Shown here in pieces: positions 1 through 8,409 of a DNA stretch of 64,000 nucleotides. The notes below the pieces were generated by a model. That model saw only the letters and a list, made by a program, of their open reading frames with translations. It made no database searches and was not told the DNA's origin. Every line of letters starts with the position of its first letter. The stretch's first letter is position 1. Position numbers and translations under genes: made by a program. The DNA comes from Thermophagus sp052400625. GTDB lineage: Bacteria; Bacteroidota; Bacteroidia; Bacteroidales; Marinilabiliaceae. The DNA lies in the NCBI GenBank assembly GCA_052400625.1, contig JBQTGH010000005.1; one strand, written 5' to 3'.

Positions 1-2
1 GC

Positions 3-104
3 AAACGATTACTGATACTTTTGGAAGAAGGCAACTCCACAACGACCGGCTTCTTCCCTCTGGGGGGTGTTATAATTATTGCATCCATGCTCATTGATTA
101 CTGA
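3..104 (+). CDS. possible 3' end of a membrane protein (partial)
   Basis: An open frame enters from outside the window and stops with TGA at 102-104, giving the last 33 residues of a possible protein. They include a hydrophobic stretch (GGVIIIASMLI) and end in DY, which would suit the last transmembrane segment of an integral membrane protein. No family is recognised. The frame is short enough to be chance; the main support is the plausible amphipathic-then-hydrophobic composition and the convergent arrangement with aroB. Bases 105-195 hold nothing else recognisable. Confidence 0.25.
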   Translation, partial: KRLLILLEEGNSTTTGFFPLGGVIIIASMLIDY

Positions 105-195
105 TTGTCATAAAATTACATCCATTCCATTCGGCTATTAACCCGGATCAAATACCAATCGCTCCGGGAGTTCGGGTATGCATTCGTTTGGCATT

Positions 196-1257
196 TCACT
201 TCTGAAAACCGATTGCTTCTTCAATCTCCTCTTTGCTGCAATCTACATCAATAACGGGTTTTCCTACTTCTTCCAGCAGGGTAAAATTAATTCTTTCTCC
301 TTTGTTCTTCTTATCATGTCGCATCAGAGCATAGAGATCTTCAAAATCAGATGTCACAAATTGGTGATCTCCATACATATTGGTAATATAATCACTTACC
401 TTTTTGCAAACATTGGAAGGGAATCCCAGCTTTTTCCCCGCAATTCGCAGCTCTGCAACCATTCCCCAAGCCACAGCAAAGCCATGAAGAACCGGCTTCT
501 TTTTCTTCATGGAAAGGCTTTCGAAGGCATGCCCAATGGTATGCCCCAAATTCAAGGCTTTTCTCATACCACGTTCCAAGGGATCGCTTTCCACATAATG
601 ATCTTTCACCAGCACAGATTCGGCAATCAATGGAGATAGTTTCTCTGAAGTAATGTCAGACAATCCCAGGCCAAGCAACTTTTCTAAGGTTTCAAGCTTA
701 TCAATCAGCGCATGTTTAATCATTTCTGCATATCCGGACAGGAGGTTATCCCTGTCAAGTGTATTCAAAAAAGGCGCATACATTAAAACCATCTCTGCTT
801 GCCTAAAGGCCCCTATTTCATTTTTAAAACCATTAAAATTGATCCCGGTCTTACCGCCCACTGAGGCATCCACCATCGACAAAAGTGTAGTAGGCATATT
901 GATAAAAGAAATCCCCCTTTTGTAGGTAGCCGCTGCAAACCCACCCAGGTCGCAAGGCATTCCTCCACCCAGATTTATCAGCAGGGAATGACGAGTGGCT
1001 CCTCGCTCAGAAAGAAACTGCCATACCGATGATAAGGCTTCAGTGTTTTTAAAATCATCACCGGCTTTAATCGTGATGATTTGTTCCTCCGAAACGCGGT
1101 CCACCTTTTTTATAAAATCGAAACAGTGATGGCGGGTATGCTGATCGGTAAGTGTAAAAACTTTATCCGGAGATATCTTTTGGATTAGCAGATCCAAGTC
1201 TGTCACCGGATCCTCACAAAGTGCGACAGAAGCAGATTTCGCTGGTAATGGTTGCAT
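196..1257 (-). CDS. aroB: 3-dehydroquinate synthase
   Basis: Second enzyme of the shikimate pathway. It converts DAHP to 3-dehydroquinate in the cytoplasm using NAD+ and a divalent metal. The 353 residues match the usual length. The glycine-rich nucleotide region GGGMPCDLGG lies at about 98-107 and the substrate loop SVGGKTGIN at 132-140. Metal-ligand candidates are E178 (GYAEMIKH), H239/H243 (LNLGHTIGHAFE) and H258 (HGFAVAWGM). The ATG at 1257 is preceded by a TATTTTTG box on the minus strand (1287-1294), about 30 bases upstream. It is divergent from the small membrane protein at 1361 and seems to be a single-gene unit; no other aro genes are nearby. Confidence 0.96.
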   Translation of the reverse strand: MQPLPAKSASVALCEDPVTDLDLLIQKISPDKVFTLTDQHTRHHCFDFIKKVDRVSEEQIITIKAGDDFKNTEALSSVWQFLSERGATRHSLLINLGGGMPCDLGGFAAATYKRGISFINMPTTLLSMVDASVGGKTGINFNGFKNEIGAFRQAEMVLMYAPFLNTLDRDNLLSGYAEMIKHALIDKLETLEKLLGLGLSDITSEKLSPLIAESVLVKDHYVESDPLERGMRKALNLGHTIGHAFESLSMKKKKPVLHGFAVAWGMVAELRIAGKKLGFPSNVCKKVSDYITNMYGDHQFVTSDFEDLYALMRHDKKNKGERINFTLLEEVGKPVIDVDCSKEEIEEAIGFQK

Positions 1258-1286
1258 GCTCAGTTAATATTATCGTGTAAATGTTG

Positions 1287-1327
1287 CAAAAATAAGGTTT
1301 TTTATTGAGTCCGAACTTTTATCTTTG
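1287..1327. promoter_or_regulatory. divergent promoter region, two TAnnTTTG boxes
   Basis: A minus-strand TATTTTTG (1287-1294) faces aroB and a plus-strand TATCTTTG (1320-1327) faces the 1361 gene. Both match the Bacteroidota -7 consensus TAnnTTTG. Neither has a perfect TTG at the expected -33 position, so the assignment rests on the -7 boxes and their placement 30-35 bases from the two start codons. Confidence 0.45.
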
Positions 1328-1360
1328 TTCAGCGTAAAGGCAAAACAAAATATTACCGAT

Positions 1361-1825
1361 ATGATTTCAAACAAAAAACAATCGTCCAGGGCCTTGCTTT
1401 TATTCACAGGGATATGGGCAGCATTGCTTATTCTGTTTGCTCTTTCCTTTTCAGAAGTAATAACGATTCCGGTATGGTCGCAGCTGGCAATATTGGGGTT
1501 AATAGCAATTTCAGGTTCTTTCTTTTATCTGGGAGGTTTTTTTTACATTCAAATAGAAGTTGAGAACAACAAAAACCTGATGGTAAAACATTATAATCTT
1601 TTCCCCATAGGAAGAAAGTTTAAAGCCTTCAAAATCCCGTTACAACAAGTTCATCGACATGAAATCAAAGGTCAATTATGGGGACTTATCCACTGGCTCA
1701 CCATCTATCAGAAAATGAAGGGTGGTATTGCCAAATATCCCGCTGTAGGTTTATCTGCGACATCGAAAAAAGAGCGAACGGAAATTAACAATTATCTTTC
1801 CAGTCTTGAAGGACGGTCAAAGTAG
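1361..1825 (+). CDS. small two-helix membrane protein, function unknown
   Basis: A 154-residue protein with two adjacent transmembrane helices near the N-terminus (about residues 12-32 and 42-62) joined by a short loop, followed by a soluble tail of about 90 residues. The tail resembles a bPH-like or membrane-anchored beta domain (IEVENNKNLMVKHY, then FPIGRKFKAFKIP). The open frame extends back to a TTG at 1325, but that lies on the -7 promoter box, so the ATG at 1361 is preferred. No catalytic motif is visible and no family name can be given with confidence. It is divergent from aroB. Confidence 0.7.
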   Translation: MISNKKQSSRALLLFTGIWAALLILFALSFSEVITIPVWSQLAILGLIAISGSFFYLGGFFYIQIEVENNKNLMVKHYNLFPIGRKFKAFKIPLQQVHRHEIKGQLWGLIHWLTIYQKMKGGIAKYPAVGLSATSKKERTEINNYLSSLEGRSK

Positions 1826-1967
1826 TTAGTTTTTAATGCGCCACTCTTACAATCTGGTTGGCAACAAGTTTCAGCAAATCTATTCAAGCTAAGTGATTTG
1901 AGGGACTGGTGGATTGGATAAACCTTGTGATATCTTTATAATGAATTCCCAAATTACAGGATAAAAT

Positions 1968-2570
1968 ATGATAAAGCAGATATTCATAGCCCTGATCATT
2001 CTGGCAGCGTTTGAATTTTCCGTGAAAGCTCAGTATAGTCAACAAGAGTGGATCATTAGCCCCAAGATCTCTTTTGCCGATTATTCCGATAAGAACGATT
2101 ACGCAGACTATTCGATCAGTAAGATTCCGCCCCTGTCGATTTTCGTGGAGAAAGGTATCAACTCATTCTTTAGCGCAGGAGGTTTTATGGGATACAATCG
2201 TGATAAATATGTCAACGATACGCTTTCATCGAACATATTGAAATACCGGACCTTTATGACAGGGGTAGTAGCCACAGTACATTATGCACATTGGATAGAG
2301 CGACTGAGTGGCTACAATATCTTTCTGGGTGATTTCGACCTGTATATTTCGGGCGCGGCACAGCTAGCATTTAACAAAACCGATGAAAAGCAGGTTTGGG
2401 ATCCGGAGAACGAAAGGTATAACGACAATAAAGGGAAAGAGGTTGTCTTCAGGATACGTCCCATATTCGGGATTCGTTATTTTCTGACGGACCGTTTTTG
2501 TATGCACCTGGAAGCAGGTCGTGGAAATCCCGGAAAAGTAACGACCGGGGTATCCTGGTTTCTGGATTAG
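1968..2570 (+). CDS. outer-membrane beta-barrel-like protein, hypothetical
   Basis: A 200-residue secreted protein. An N-terminal signal peptide (hydrophobic IFIALIILAAFEF, cleavage near VKAQ) is followed by alternating aromatic/polar strands typical of small 8-stranded porin-like barrels. The last residue pattern (TTGVSWFLD) ends near an aromatic residue, as in barrel C-termini. It stops 43 bases before dprA on the same strand, but nothing links the two functionally. The exact family is not recognised. The preceding 140 bases (1826-1967) hold no clear promoter. Confidence 0.7.
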   Translation: MIKQIFIALIILAAFEFSVKAQYSQQEWIISPKISFADYSDKNDYADYSISKIPPLSIFVEKGINSFFSAGGFMGYNRDKYVNDTLSSNILKYRTFMTGVVATVHYAHWIERLSGYNIFLGDFDLYISGAAQLAFNKTDEKQVWDPENERYNDNKGKEVVFRIRPIFGIRYFLTDRFCMHLEAGRGNPGKVTTGVSWFLD

Positions 2571-2613
2571 ATTTTTTAGTTTTAATTCACCAACTCCAAG
2601 ACGACAATTCGCC

Positions 2614-3744
2614 ATGGAGAAAGAAATGCTAAAATATCGGATTGCTTTAAGTATGATCAAGGGTATCGGACCAAAACTGGCCCGTAACCTGATTGCTTAT
2701 CTGAAATCTGAATCGGCCTTGTTTGAAGAAAAATTGCCGACACTGAGAAAAGTTCCGGGAATTGGGCCGGCACTGGAACAACTCCTTCGCAATATAGACC
2801 GGCCAAAATTACTGCAACAAGCCGAAGAAGAGTGTTGTTTTATTCGGAAACACCAAATCACTCCGATTTTCTTTTCCGATCCCTCCTATCCTCATCGTCT
2901 TTCTTATTGTACCGATGCCCCATTAATGATCTACGTCAAGGGGACCAACTGCTTTGAAGCGCACCATACTATTGCCATCGTTGGAACGAGAACCCCAACG
3001 GAAGAAGGAAAAGAGTTATGCGAAAAACTGGTCTCTGACCTGGCAGAACGACATCCCGACACGGTCATTGTCAGCGGTCTCGCATATGGTGTAGATATCT
3101 GTGCACATAAAGCCGCCCTAAAACACCATCTACCGACTATAGGTGTTTTGGCCCATGGGCTAGACCGCCTTTATCCCTCCATGCATCGCAATGTTGCCAA
3201 AGAGATGCTAAAAGAAGGGGCCCTAATTACCGAATTCAAAAGCAAAACCAATCCTGATCGACACAACTTTGTGCAACGCAACCGAATAATCGCCGGACTA
3301 TCGGATGCGGTGGTTGTGGTACAGTCGGCAGCCAAAGGAGGCGCCCTCATCACCGCTCAACTGGCCCGAGATTATAATCGGGATGTTCTAGCATTTCCCG
3401 GGCGTCCGGGGGATACCTTCTCCAAAGGATGCAATAATCTCATCAAAACTAATGTTGCAGCATTAATTGAGTCGGCACAGGATCTGGAATACGCCTTGGG
3501 ATGGGAGCCAGGCATACAACCACCTAGGGCAGTTCAGGGGAATCTCTTTGCCACCCTTGAAAATGAGGATCAACAAAAAATTATGGAGACACTATTAGAA
3601 GAAGAAGAACTAAATCTTAATCTTCTAAGTTTGAAATGCGGTATTCCGGTCAGCAAATTATCCGCGATTCTTCTTGACCTGGAGTTTAAAGGACTGGTCA
3701 AAAGCAAACCGGGAGGCATATACCGAGTGGTTTTATCCACCTAA
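2614..3744 (+). CDS. dprA: DNA-processing protein DprA
   Basis: Cytoplasmic single-strand DNA-binding protein that loads RecA during natural transformation. The 376 residues show the family order. A helix-hairpin-helix region lies at about 10-60 (GIGPKLA, VPGIGPALEQLL). The Rossmann-like DprA core has GTRTPT at 124-129, SGLAYGVD at 154-161, GLDRLYP at 182-188, and the QRNRIIAGLS and KGGALITAQLA signatures. A C-terminal winged helix covers about 310-370. Family knowledge is firm; whether this organism is competent is not shown. The next 346 bases to folE hold a weak promoter-like box (TATTTTTG, 3904-3911) and copy 1 of the structured element. Confidence 0.96.
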   Translation: MEKEMLKYRIALSMIKGIGPKLARNLIAYLKSESALFEEKLPTLRKVPGIGPALEQLLRNIDRPKLLQQAEEECCFIRKHQITPIFFSDPSYPHRLSYCTDAPLMIYVKGTNCFEAHHTIAIVGTRTPTEEGKELCEKLVSDLAERHPDTVIVSGLAYGVDICAHKAALKHHLPTIGVLAHGLDRLYPSMHRNVAKEMLKEGALITEFKSKTNPDRHNFVQRNRIIAGLSDAVVVVQSAAKGGALITAQLARDYNRDVLAFPGRPGDTFSKGCNNLIKTNVAALIESAQDLEYALGWEPGIQPPRAVQGNLFATLENEDQQKIMETLLEEEELNLNLLSLKCGIPVSKLSAILLDLEFKGLVKSKPGGIYRVVLST

Positions 3745-3989
3745 TTTATTCTTTAGGTTCCCACATAAATACTATCCCGCAAGAAGCGGTAAAAGCCCTC
3801 CTACCACCTCTAAGATTGGTCACCAAATTTGCATGGCCGACCAGTTATTTGGAATGAACCAAAATAATAGCGTTTGTCATTCCTTTTTCTCGGTGGTCTT
3901 TTGTATTTTTGTTACTTTCATATAGTAAGCCACCCCTATATTACTAGGATTTTCCTAGATAATTTCGGGAAGCCAAAACAAAACGACAT

Positions 3990-4097
3990 AATGAAACGAG
4001 CATGGCAACAATTGCCACAACAAGGACTTTCATAAAAAGTCATGCCATGCGAGTTCCATCCGGTCAATAACTTAACTAAATTTTACACGGATGAAAC
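3990..4097 (+). repeat. structured dispersed element, copy 1 (folE leader)
   Basis: Best copy of a repeat of about 110 nt. Helix 1 is GCATGGCA (4000-4007) with TGCCATGC (4043-4050), perfect over 8 bp. It encloses a conserved segment ATTGCCACAACAAGGA. Helix 2 is GTTCCATCCG (4053-4062) with CGGATGAAAC (4088-4097), 9 of 10 pairs. The ATG in that last strand is the folE start codon. A second ATGAAAC at 3991-3997 can pair with the same GTTCCAT, extending helix 1 across a GA/GA internal loop, so two exclusive folds are possible. Comparison with copies 2 and 3 shows compensatory changes in both helices. Confidence 0.75.
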
Positions 4098-4714
4098 AAA
4101 CATTAAACGGGAAACACGGATACGCAAAAATTGAATCCTTCGACGATAATGTGACCGAACAGCTAAGTTTGCATTATTCAGAGATCTTAAAGCTCATTGG
4201 GGAAGATCCCACAAGGGAGGGGTTGGAAAAAACACCTCTTCGCGTTGCCAAAGCAATGCAGTTTCTCACTCAGGGGTATAACATGAATCCGGAAGAAATC
4301 ATTAAATCGGCCATGTTCCGGGAAGATTATCAACAAATGGTCGTAGTAAAAGACATAGAACTGTATAGCATGTGCGAGCACCATATGCTTCCATTTTTTG
4401 GGAAAGCACATGTAGCCTACATTCCTCGATATCATATTACAGGATTAAGCAAAATTGCCCGTGTAGTGGAGGCATATGCCCGTCGCCTTCAAGTTCAGGA
4501 AAGATTGACGACTCAAATTAAAGAATGCATTCACAAAACCTTAAATCCTCTTGGGGTGGCTGTGGTCATTGAAGCGCAACATATGTGTATGCAGATGCGA
4601 GGGGTACAAAAACAACATTCTGTAACGACCACATCAGATTTTACAGGTGCATTTTTAAAAAACATGGCCACCCGCGAAGAATTTTTCAATATTATTGGTT
4701 CATCACTTCACTAA
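4091..4714 (+). CDS. folE: GTP cyclohydrolase I
   Basis: First enzyme of tetrahydrofolate (and pterin) synthesis. It turns GTP into 7,8-dihydroneopterin triphosphate in the cytoplasm. The 207 residues fit the family. The zinc ligands are visible as C95 and H98 in MCEHHMLPF and C166 in HMCMQMRG. GEDPTREGLEKTP, GLSKIARVVEAYARR and QKQHSVTTTS are family signatures. The start codon sits inside helix 2 of the structured element (3990-4097), so translation may depend on how that leader folds. The 3' end overlaps the stop codon of the convergent DUF4249 gene by 12 bases, leaving no room for a terminator. Confidence 0.97.
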   Translation: MKQTLNGKHGYAKIESFDDNVTEQLSLHYSEILKLIGEDPTREGLEKTPLRVAKAMQFLTQGYNMNPEEIIKSAMFREDYQQMVVVKDIELYSMCEHHMLPFFGKAHVAYIPRYHITGLSKIARVVEAYARRLQVQERLTTQIKECIHKTLNPLGVAVVIEAQHMCMQMRGVQKQHSVTTTSDFTGAFLKNMATREEFFNIIGSSLH

Positions 4715-5659
4715 ATTGACTTCATCAAACCGAAAGGAAGCATATTGTGCCGAAAACGCGGCAAAAAAGCCAAGTCCACCGTTGGAAATATTGCCTTCTG
4801 CATTGGCAGGAGGCCCACTAAACAGTGGATATCGAAATCGGTTCTCCTCTTGAACCGACTCAATAAAACGAAAATATTCTTCGGTTATTCCGCACATCTG
4901 AAGGGTTATTACATCCCCTGCTGCAAAGACTTCCTGATCCTCCCCGGCAGCAATTGATTGTATCCAAATACCATCAGCAACACCATCTACAAAAAACTGA
5001 TCGCTAACGATGCTAAATTCTCCCAGTCGATCCGAAATCAGGGTGCCGTTTTTAAATACTCGAAACAAATAATAATCCTCTGTTTCAAGATTGTCTTTGG
5101 CATAGAGTAATACCTTCCATATATTCCATGTAGAATCATAAACGATGTTTATGGAATCCGGCATTGTCACGGCAGGCATGTAACAATGAGCGGTATATTC
5201 TTCTTCAACACCATCTTCGTTGATATCAACATCAGAAATTGAAAGGAAATAGGTTTTACCGGATTGTCCAAGAATATTTCCAGGAGAAATATATACCCCC
5301 GGAAACTCATCCGATTCAGAAAGTTGCTCAGTAATTTCCCCATCAGTAAGTAAGACTGTAGCATCCGACACCAAAGGAGAAGCCGAGTCGGATAAGAACG
5401 GTACGGATTGAGTCAGCCGGACAAAATGACGCCGCTGATTACTCATCACCAAACCATCCACCACCAAACGTTTATTAGCCGATTCAAGTTCCAGGTCAAT
5501 GGTTTCGGTACATGCATTAAACACCATCAAGGCAGAGACCAAGGACACGACCAATCCCGGGGTCTTTATTTGAAAGTAAAGCCTGCTATTTTTCCACTTC
5601 TTAGGCAGCCCTGCTATTAGTATTCCCAATGGAATCAATCTGGATTGTGGTTGTTTCAT
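4703..5659 (-). CDS. DUF4249 family lipoprotein
   Basis: A surface or periplasmic lipoprotein of the Bacteroidota-specific DUF4249 family, partner of the TonB receptor encoded just upstream (10-base gap). It has 318 residues. A hydrophobic segment ends in the lipobox-like MVFNAC, so Cys50 would be lipidated. This is followed by the usual family opening (VDGLVMSNQRRHFVRLTQS) and beta-rich repeats (LLTDGE, YFLSISD). About 30 residues precede the hydrophobic core, longer than a normal signal peptide, and there is no internal ATG to shorten it, so a non-ATG start closer to the lipobox is possible. Function unknown; the pairing suggests a role in substrate capture by the receptor. Confidence 0.85.
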   Translation of the reverse strand: MKQPQSRLIPLGILIAGLPKKWKNSRLYFQIKTPGLVVSLVSALMVFNACTETIDLELESANKRLVVDGLVMSNQRRHFVRLTQSVPFLSDSASPLVSDATVLLTDGEITEQLSESDEFPGVYISPGNILGQSGKTYFLSISDVDINEDGVEEEYTAHCYMPAVTMPDSINIVYDSTWNIWKVLLYAKDNLETEDYYLFRVFKNGTLISDRLGEFSIVSDQFFVDGVADGIWIQSIAAGEDQEVFAAGDVITLQMCGITEEYFRFIESVQEENRFRYPLFSGPPANAEGNISNGGLGFFAAFSAQYASFRFDEVNLVK

Positions 5660-5668
5660 AATTGTATA

Positions 5669-8005
5669 TTAAAACTCCAATTTATAAGAAATAGAGGGAA
5701 CAACTGAAAACAAATAGGTCTTCTCTGCTTTGATTTTATAGGGATCGGTTTCATCACTCACAAAATTAATGGCCCAGGCATTTTTTCGGCCATATACATT
5801 GTAAAGCGAAAAGATCCATTCTCCCCCTTTACCTCTTCCTTTTCTTCCCCGGATGGTCAACGATAAATCGAGCCGATGATAATCGGGCATTCGTTCTCCA
5901 TTTCGTTCGGAATACAAAGGCACCATTTCCCCACTCACCTCGTATCTCCCCACCGGCATAGTTACTGGAGATCCCGTATAATAGATCCAATTCCAGGATA
6001 ATGAAGTCCTGGATGAAAGGCGGTAATTCATAAAGACCGACAGATCATGGGTATGATCATATTGAGACAGATACGGTTTACCATCATTGATGTCCGGGGC
6101 TACCCGTTCCGATTTCAGAAAAGTGTATCCCACCCAACCATTAAACCGAAGGGTATTCCACCTTGACATAATCTCAAAGCCTCGTGCCCAGGCTTTTCCT
6201 TGTCTCACCTCACTTTCTATGGTTTCGTTGAGAATCAGGTCGGGATGATCTTTAAAATCAATGGTATTTTCCATCCATTTATTAAATACTTCTACACTAT
6301 TCTCAAAGACCCTGTCCCTTGAAGTATGAAAAAAGCCCAGTGATACCTGGTCGGCCACCTGAGGTTTCACATTCGGAGATGCCGGAAACCAAACATCAAG
6401 AGGAGTTGATGACGTGGAATTGCTGGCCAGCTGAATATATTGCCGGGTACGGCTATAACTGAGTTTTGCTGAAAGTCTGGGTGATATTTCCACCGAAACG
6501 CCTGCACGTGGCTCCAATCCATGATATTCATTAAAGATCTCCCCTGATGAATAGTATAAAGTATCGGTCACAATATAATCATCATCAAATTCAAATACCT
6601 TTCCTCCCCCGATGTTCTGAAACAGTGAATAACGCAAACCGACCCTCAGTACAAGCCATGGCGTCAACTCATCGGTATGACTGATGTATATACCGTGTTC
6701 GAGTGAATTATTACGGGGTAGCTTAATACTCCGGAATAGTGAATACTCATCCGTTCCTGAGACATCGCCGGGATCAACCCGATGATAAATGGTTCTATTT
6801 CCAAAGCGAAGGGTGCGGGTTGAATTAATATACCAAGAGAAATCACTCCCTACCATATAATCGTTAAATTCCGACACCCATTCCAGATCGTCAAAGTCGT
6901 TTTCGGAAGTTCCCAGAAAATAATCATATTTACTCTTTACCAAGGTAAAGTTGGCAAATAGAGATGGGGAAAATACATGATTCCAACGAAAGGTAAAGGT
7001 GGTGTTGCCATAATTTAGACGGGCAAGATCATCGGAAAACACATCACGACCCCAATAACCACTAAGGAAAATTCGATTATTTTCATTGACAATCCAGTTA
7101 AATTTCATATTGGTATCATAGAAGTAAAGCTTATTATCGTGGATCGCTTCGTCGGGCGACAGAGGTAAAAACAGATCCAGATAAGAACGTCTTCCGCTAA
7201 GGAAAAATGAGGATTTATCCTTTACAATCGGTCCTTCCAAGTTTAATCGACTGGATATAAGTCCTATCCCTGCCGATCCTTTAAATTTCTTCATATTTCC
7301 TTCTTTGGTATGAACATCCAATACCGAGGAGAGACGACCACCTTCCGATGCGGGAAAATCGCCTTTGTAAAGTTCTATACTTTTAACGGCATCGTTGTTA
7401 AAGACGGAGAAAAAACCAAGCAAATGCCCTGCATTATAAACAATTGCTTCATCCATCAACAACAAATTCTGATCAGGGTTGCCTCCCCTGACGGTGAAAT
7501 TACTGGAACCTTCACTGGTAGCTGAGACACCCGGCAACATCTGAACCGCTTTCATAGGATCTGTTTCCCCCATCAATACAGGAATACGACGAATGGATGA
7601 AGACTCTAATTTCTCAAGACCTATCAACGGAAAACGGGAAGAATAAATGTCTCCTTCCGCTTTAATCACTACCTCTCCCAGAGTTTGGGCGGCAGGTTCC
7701 AGTTCAATAGTAACCACCGTATCACGATTTACAATCAAGTCATGACTATTGTATCCCAAGAAAGCAAATCGAAGCATACGACCAGGTGCCGGCACCTCCA
7801 GTGAAAAATAACCATATATATTGGTAACGGTTCCGGTTCCCTCCCCTGTTATGGCGATGGTGGCCCCAATGAGTGTTTCGCCGGTCTCCGCATCCTTTAC
7901 ATATCCACTCACTGTCACTCCTTTGGGAGGTGCCGGTACGCCGGAAACAACCTCTATGGCAGCCATAAAAAAACTGAATATCAACAATAATAAAGCGTTC
8001 CGCAT
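5669..8005 (-). CDS. TonB-dependent receptor with carboxypeptidase-like domain
   Basis: Outer-membrane active transporter of about 778 residues. It has a signal peptide, then a carboxypeptidase-regulatory-like domain (VSGYVKDAETGETLIGATI, about 30-110), a plug domain (PVLMGETDPMKAVQMLPGV to GNPDQNLLLMDEAIVYN) and a 22-strand barrel ending in KLEF with a C-terminal Phe. The longest frame begins at a TTG (8032); the ATG at 8005, directly before the signal peptide (MRNALLLLIFSFF), is the better start. It is followed by the DUF4249 gene with a 10-base gap, so the two form an operon. Substrate unknown; nothing nearby points to one. It is divergent from the barrel protein at 8403. Confidence 0.93.
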   Translation of the reverse strand: MRNALLLLIFSFFMAAIEVVSGVPAPPKGVTVSGYVKDAETGETLIGATIAITGEGTGTVTNIYGYFSLEVPAPGRMLRFAFLGYNSHDLIVNRDTVVTIELEPAAQTLGEVVIKAEGDIYSSRFPLIGLEKLESSSIRRIPVLMGETDPMKAVQMLPGVSATSEGSSNFTVRGGNPDQNLLLMDEAIVYNAGHLLGFFSVFNNDAVKSIELYKGDFPASEGGRLSSVLDVHTKEGNMKKFKGSAGIGLISSRLNLEGPIVKDKSSFFLSGRRSYLDLFLPLSPDEAIHDNKLYFYDTNMKFNWIVNENNRIFLSGYWGRDVFSDDLARLNYGNTTFTFRWNHVFSPSLFANFTLVKSKYDYFLGTSENDFDDLEWVSEFNDYMVGSDFSWYINSTRTLRFGNRTIYHRVDPGDVSGTDEYSLFRSIKLPRNNSLEHGIYISHTDELTPWLVLRVGLRYSLFQNIGGGKVFEFDDDYIVTDTLYYSSGEIFNEYHGLEPRAGVSVEISPRLSAKLSYSRTRQYIQLASNSTSSTPLDVWFPASPNVKPQVADQVSLGFFHTSRDRVFENSVEVFNKWMENTIDFKDHPDLILNETIESEVRQGKAWARGFEIMSRWNTLRFNGWVGYTFLKSERVAPDINDGKPYLSQYDHTHDLSVFMNYRLSSRTSLSWNWIYYTGSPVTMPVGRYEVSGEMVPLYSERNGERMPDYHRLDLSLTIRGRKGRGKGGEWIFSLYNVYGRKNAWAINFVSDETDPYKIKAEKTYLFSVVPSISYKLEF

Positions 8006-8301
8006 ATTTAGTTTACATACTTTTCGTAACAATCTTACCTAGGACACCCTATAAAAGATTTCTCTGAAATAAAGGTGCAGAATAAAAAAAACTCCTGATA
8101 TTTGATCCAATAGATGTAAATGTACAAAATAAGAAACGAATAATGTGTTTTTCGGTGATCCTCTCACTTTTGTAATGGCACAATCTTTGTGTTAAGGAAG
8201 TTTAACAATTCAATCTCAACCGTTGGCAACCAGCAGCATAAGCAACACAGCATCAAATAGAATCCCTTGCCTGCAGCTAAAAAATGACAAACTAAAGCTG
8301 A

Positions 8302-8409
8302 AGAAACGAGTATGACATTAGAGAATTGCCACAATAGGAGATGATTGAAACCAGTGTCATACGAGTTCCATCAGACCAATAAATTAAATAAACTTTATAC
8401 TGATGAAAA
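8302..8409 (+). repeat. structured dispersed element, copy 2
   Basis: Helix 1 is GTATGACA (8310-8317) with TGTCATAC (8355-8362), perfect, and differs from copy 1 at two paired positions on both sides. Helix 2 is GTTCCATCAG (8365-8374) with CTGATGAAAA (8400-8409), and its ATG is the start codon of the 8403 gene. The enclosed ATTGCCACAATAGGA matches the conserved loop. The 5' competing strand is AGAAAC here, weaker than in copies 1 and 3. The rest of the 8006-8302 gap holds only a promoter-like block at about 8150-8180 (TTTCGGTG, then CACTTTTG). Confidence 0.72.

Noticed and set aside
178..639. Plus-strand frame opposite aroB
   Set aside because: Entirely antisense to a well-conserved gene, with no promoter or recognisable product.
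3674..3925. 83-residue frame running out of dprA
   Set aside because: Begins inside dprA in another frame, and its tail is low-complexity intergenic sequence.
3990..4097. Integron attC site
   Set aside because: The element has paired arms but no recognisable core-site GTT/AAC boxes, and no integrase or cassette arrangement is present.
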